NCBI GenBank assembly: GCA_028288945.1 | Contig: JAQGHH010000313.1 | Coordinates: forward strand, 1 to 6,220 | DNA length: 6,220 nt | Reading direction: 5' to 3' | Origin: Phycisphaerales bacterium | GTDB lineage: Bacteria > Planctomycetota > Phycisphaerae > Tepidisphaerales > Tepidisphaeraceae | Part shown: positions 5,661-6,220 of the stretch, one piece after another | How positions within the stretch are numbered: position 1 is the stretch's first letter | Layout of the letters: every line of letters starts with the position of its first letter | Position numbers and translations under genes: made by a program | Notes under the pieces: model-generated | The model's database searches: none | Told to the model about the DNA's origin: nothing | Seen by the model: only the letters and a program-made list of their open reading frames with translations

Positions 5661-5678
5661 GCAGACAAGAATGCCTGC
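5661..5678. repeat. Small imperfect palindrome
   Basis: GCAG-A-CA, a 4-base AGAA loop, then TG-C-CTGC forms a short hairpin with one mismatch. The words GCAGACAAGAATGCCTGCCC look like the dispersed intergenic repeats I recall from other bacteria, but a single copy in this window cannot prove that. Confidence 0.35.
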
Positions 5679-5739
5679 CCCGCGCCGGGAAGGCGGATTC
5701 GCCACAATCAGTCGCTACGGCTAACGTTGTCGCCCCCGC

Positions 5740-5767
5740 CGGGCGCGGTTTGAAATCCCGCGCGCCG
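5740..5767. repeat. GC-rich inverted repeat overlapping the carB -35 box
   Basis: GCGCGG (5743-5748) pairs with CCGCGC (5758-5763) around a 9-base loop TTTGAAATC. Three further pairs (5740-5742 with 5765-5767) form if one base is bulged. The loop contains most of the -35 box TTGAAA. It is placed as an operator could be. It lies upstream of the predicted transcription start, so it would not be in the carB mRNA. It could equally be the tail-end hairpin of the upstream gene. Confidence 0.45.
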
Positions 5768-5777
5768 TCTGTACAGT
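5750..5777 (+). promoter_or_regulatory. Sigma-70-like promoter for carB
   Basis: TTGAAA (5750-5755), a 16-base spacer and TACAGT (5772-5777) match 5 and 4 of 6 consensus positions. Transcription would begin near 5784, about 34 bases before the carB ATG. It is the only good promoter match seen in this gene-free stretch. Confidence 0.5.
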
Positions 5778-5817
5778 GGTGCGAATTTTGGCCCGGACGG
5801 GAAGCAGAAAACTCATT

Positions 5818-6220
5818 ATGCCACGACGTACCGACATCCACTCCATCCTCATCATCGGCTCCGGCCCCATCGTTATCGGGCAGGGGTGTGAATTCGATTA
5901 TTCCGGCGTGCAGGCCTGCCGGGCTCTGAAGGAAGAGGGCTACCGTGTCGTCCTGATCAACAGCAATCCCGCCACGATCATGACCGATCCGGAGTTCGCC
6001 GACGCCACGTACATCGAGCCCATCACCCCCGAGGCGGTGGAGAAAATTCTCGCCCGCGAGGCGCAGGGCCCGCAGCCGATCGACGCCGTGCTCCCCACGC
6101 TCGGCGGGCAGACCGGCCTCAACACCGCCATGGCCTGCTACGACCGCGGCATCTTCACGAAGTACGGCGTCCAGATGATCGGCGCCAACCGCCAGGCCAT
6201 CTTCCGCGGCGAAGACCGCC
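5818..6220 (+). CDS. carB: Carbamoyl phosphate synthase large subunit, N-terminal part
   Basis: The first 134 codons of CarB, cut by the window end. The full family protein is about 1,070 residues. It makes carbamoyl phosphate from bicarbonate, ATP and ammonia delivered by the small subunit CarA, feeding pyrimidine and arginine synthesis in the cytoplasm. The start MPRRTDIHSILIIGSGPIVIGQ, then CEFDYSG, NSNPATIMTDPE, ADATYIEPI, VLPTLGGQTGLN and GVQMIGA are the signature blocks of the N-terminal (carboxyphosphate) domain up to the first ATP-grasp region. The usual GQACEF is GQGCEF here. The start is the family's conserved one. A GGGAAG 13 bases upstream is a weak, distant Shine-Dalgarno. carA is not next to it upstream, and the gene appears to have its own promoter. 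Confidence 0.97.
   Translation, partial: MPRRTDIHSILIIGSGPIVIGQGCEFDYSGVQACRALKEEGYRVVLINSNPATIMTDPEFADATYIEPITPEAVEKILAREAQGPQPIDAVLPTLGGQTGLNTAMACYDRGIFTKYGVQMIGANRQAIFRGEDR

Larger units (their letters stand above)
5557..5817. other. Gene-free stretch upstream of carB
   Basis: These 261 bases hold no convincing gene. They contain a small hairpin with an AGAA loop (5661-5678), a GC-rich inverted repeat (5740-5767) and a promoter for carB (5750-5777). No T-tract terminator for the zinc-ribbon gene is evident. Short open frames on both strands here lack start signals and family-like sequence. Confidence 0.6.

Noticed and set aside
5557..5817. A tRNA or riboswitch in the gap before carB
   Set aside because: No cloverleaf arms with a TTCGAATC-type T loop and no recognisable conserved riboswitch core were found by eye. 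Only simple hairpins are present.
5590..5841. 83-codon minus-strand frame before carB
   Set aside because: It runs across the carB promoter and start codon and has no family-like content. The stretch is better explained as regulatory and repeat sequence.

Overview
The window is GC-rich bacterial DNA that most likely comes from a Planctomycetota (Phycisphaerae-like) genome. The main clue is a small protein that opens with a CLGCFYDLRGLPE-type double-CxxC zinc ribbon, a style I associate with planctomycetes. Other clues are a PocR-GAF-SpoIIE phosphatase, sparse Shine-Dalgarno sequences and degenerate heptameric repeats between genes. The assignment is an inference; the sequence holds no rRNA or other phylogenetic marker beyond the start of carB.

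Layout from left to right. (1) The last 62 codons of a TPR-like protein (+) converge on a minus-strand unit. (2) That unit is a 571-residue PP2C/SpoIIE-type serine phosphatase with PocR-like and GAF sensor domains, possibly followed by a 40-residue basic small ORF. (3) A 218 bp divergent region holds a good sigma-70-like promoter for the phosphatase, an inverted repeat in its 5' leader, and a weaker near-leaderless promoter for (4) a plus-strand alpha/beta hydrolase with an intact Ser-Asp-His triad. (5) Convergent to the hydrolase is a conserved hypothetical lipoprotein with a clear lipobox and Shine-Dalgarno. (6) Upstream of it on the same strand is a family-I-like lipase without a signal peptide. 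The lipase is bracketed by two degenerate heptamer tandem repeats, one of which encodes its C-terminal tail. (7) Divergent from the lipase is the small zinc-ribbon protein. (8) After a 261 bp gene-free stretch with hairpins and a good promoter, the window ends in the first 134 codons of carB (carbamoyl phosphate synthase large subunit).

Functional links. The only suggestive partnership is the divergent alpha/beta hydrolase and sensor phosphatase. It recalls the RsbQ-RsbP hydrolase/phosphatase pair of Bacillus, although orientation and sensor domains differ. The lipase and lipoprotein are co-oriented and could be co-transcribed. The rest looks like unrelated housekeeping or hypothetical genes. 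I see no CRISPR, transposase, phage gene, tRNA or obvious defence system.
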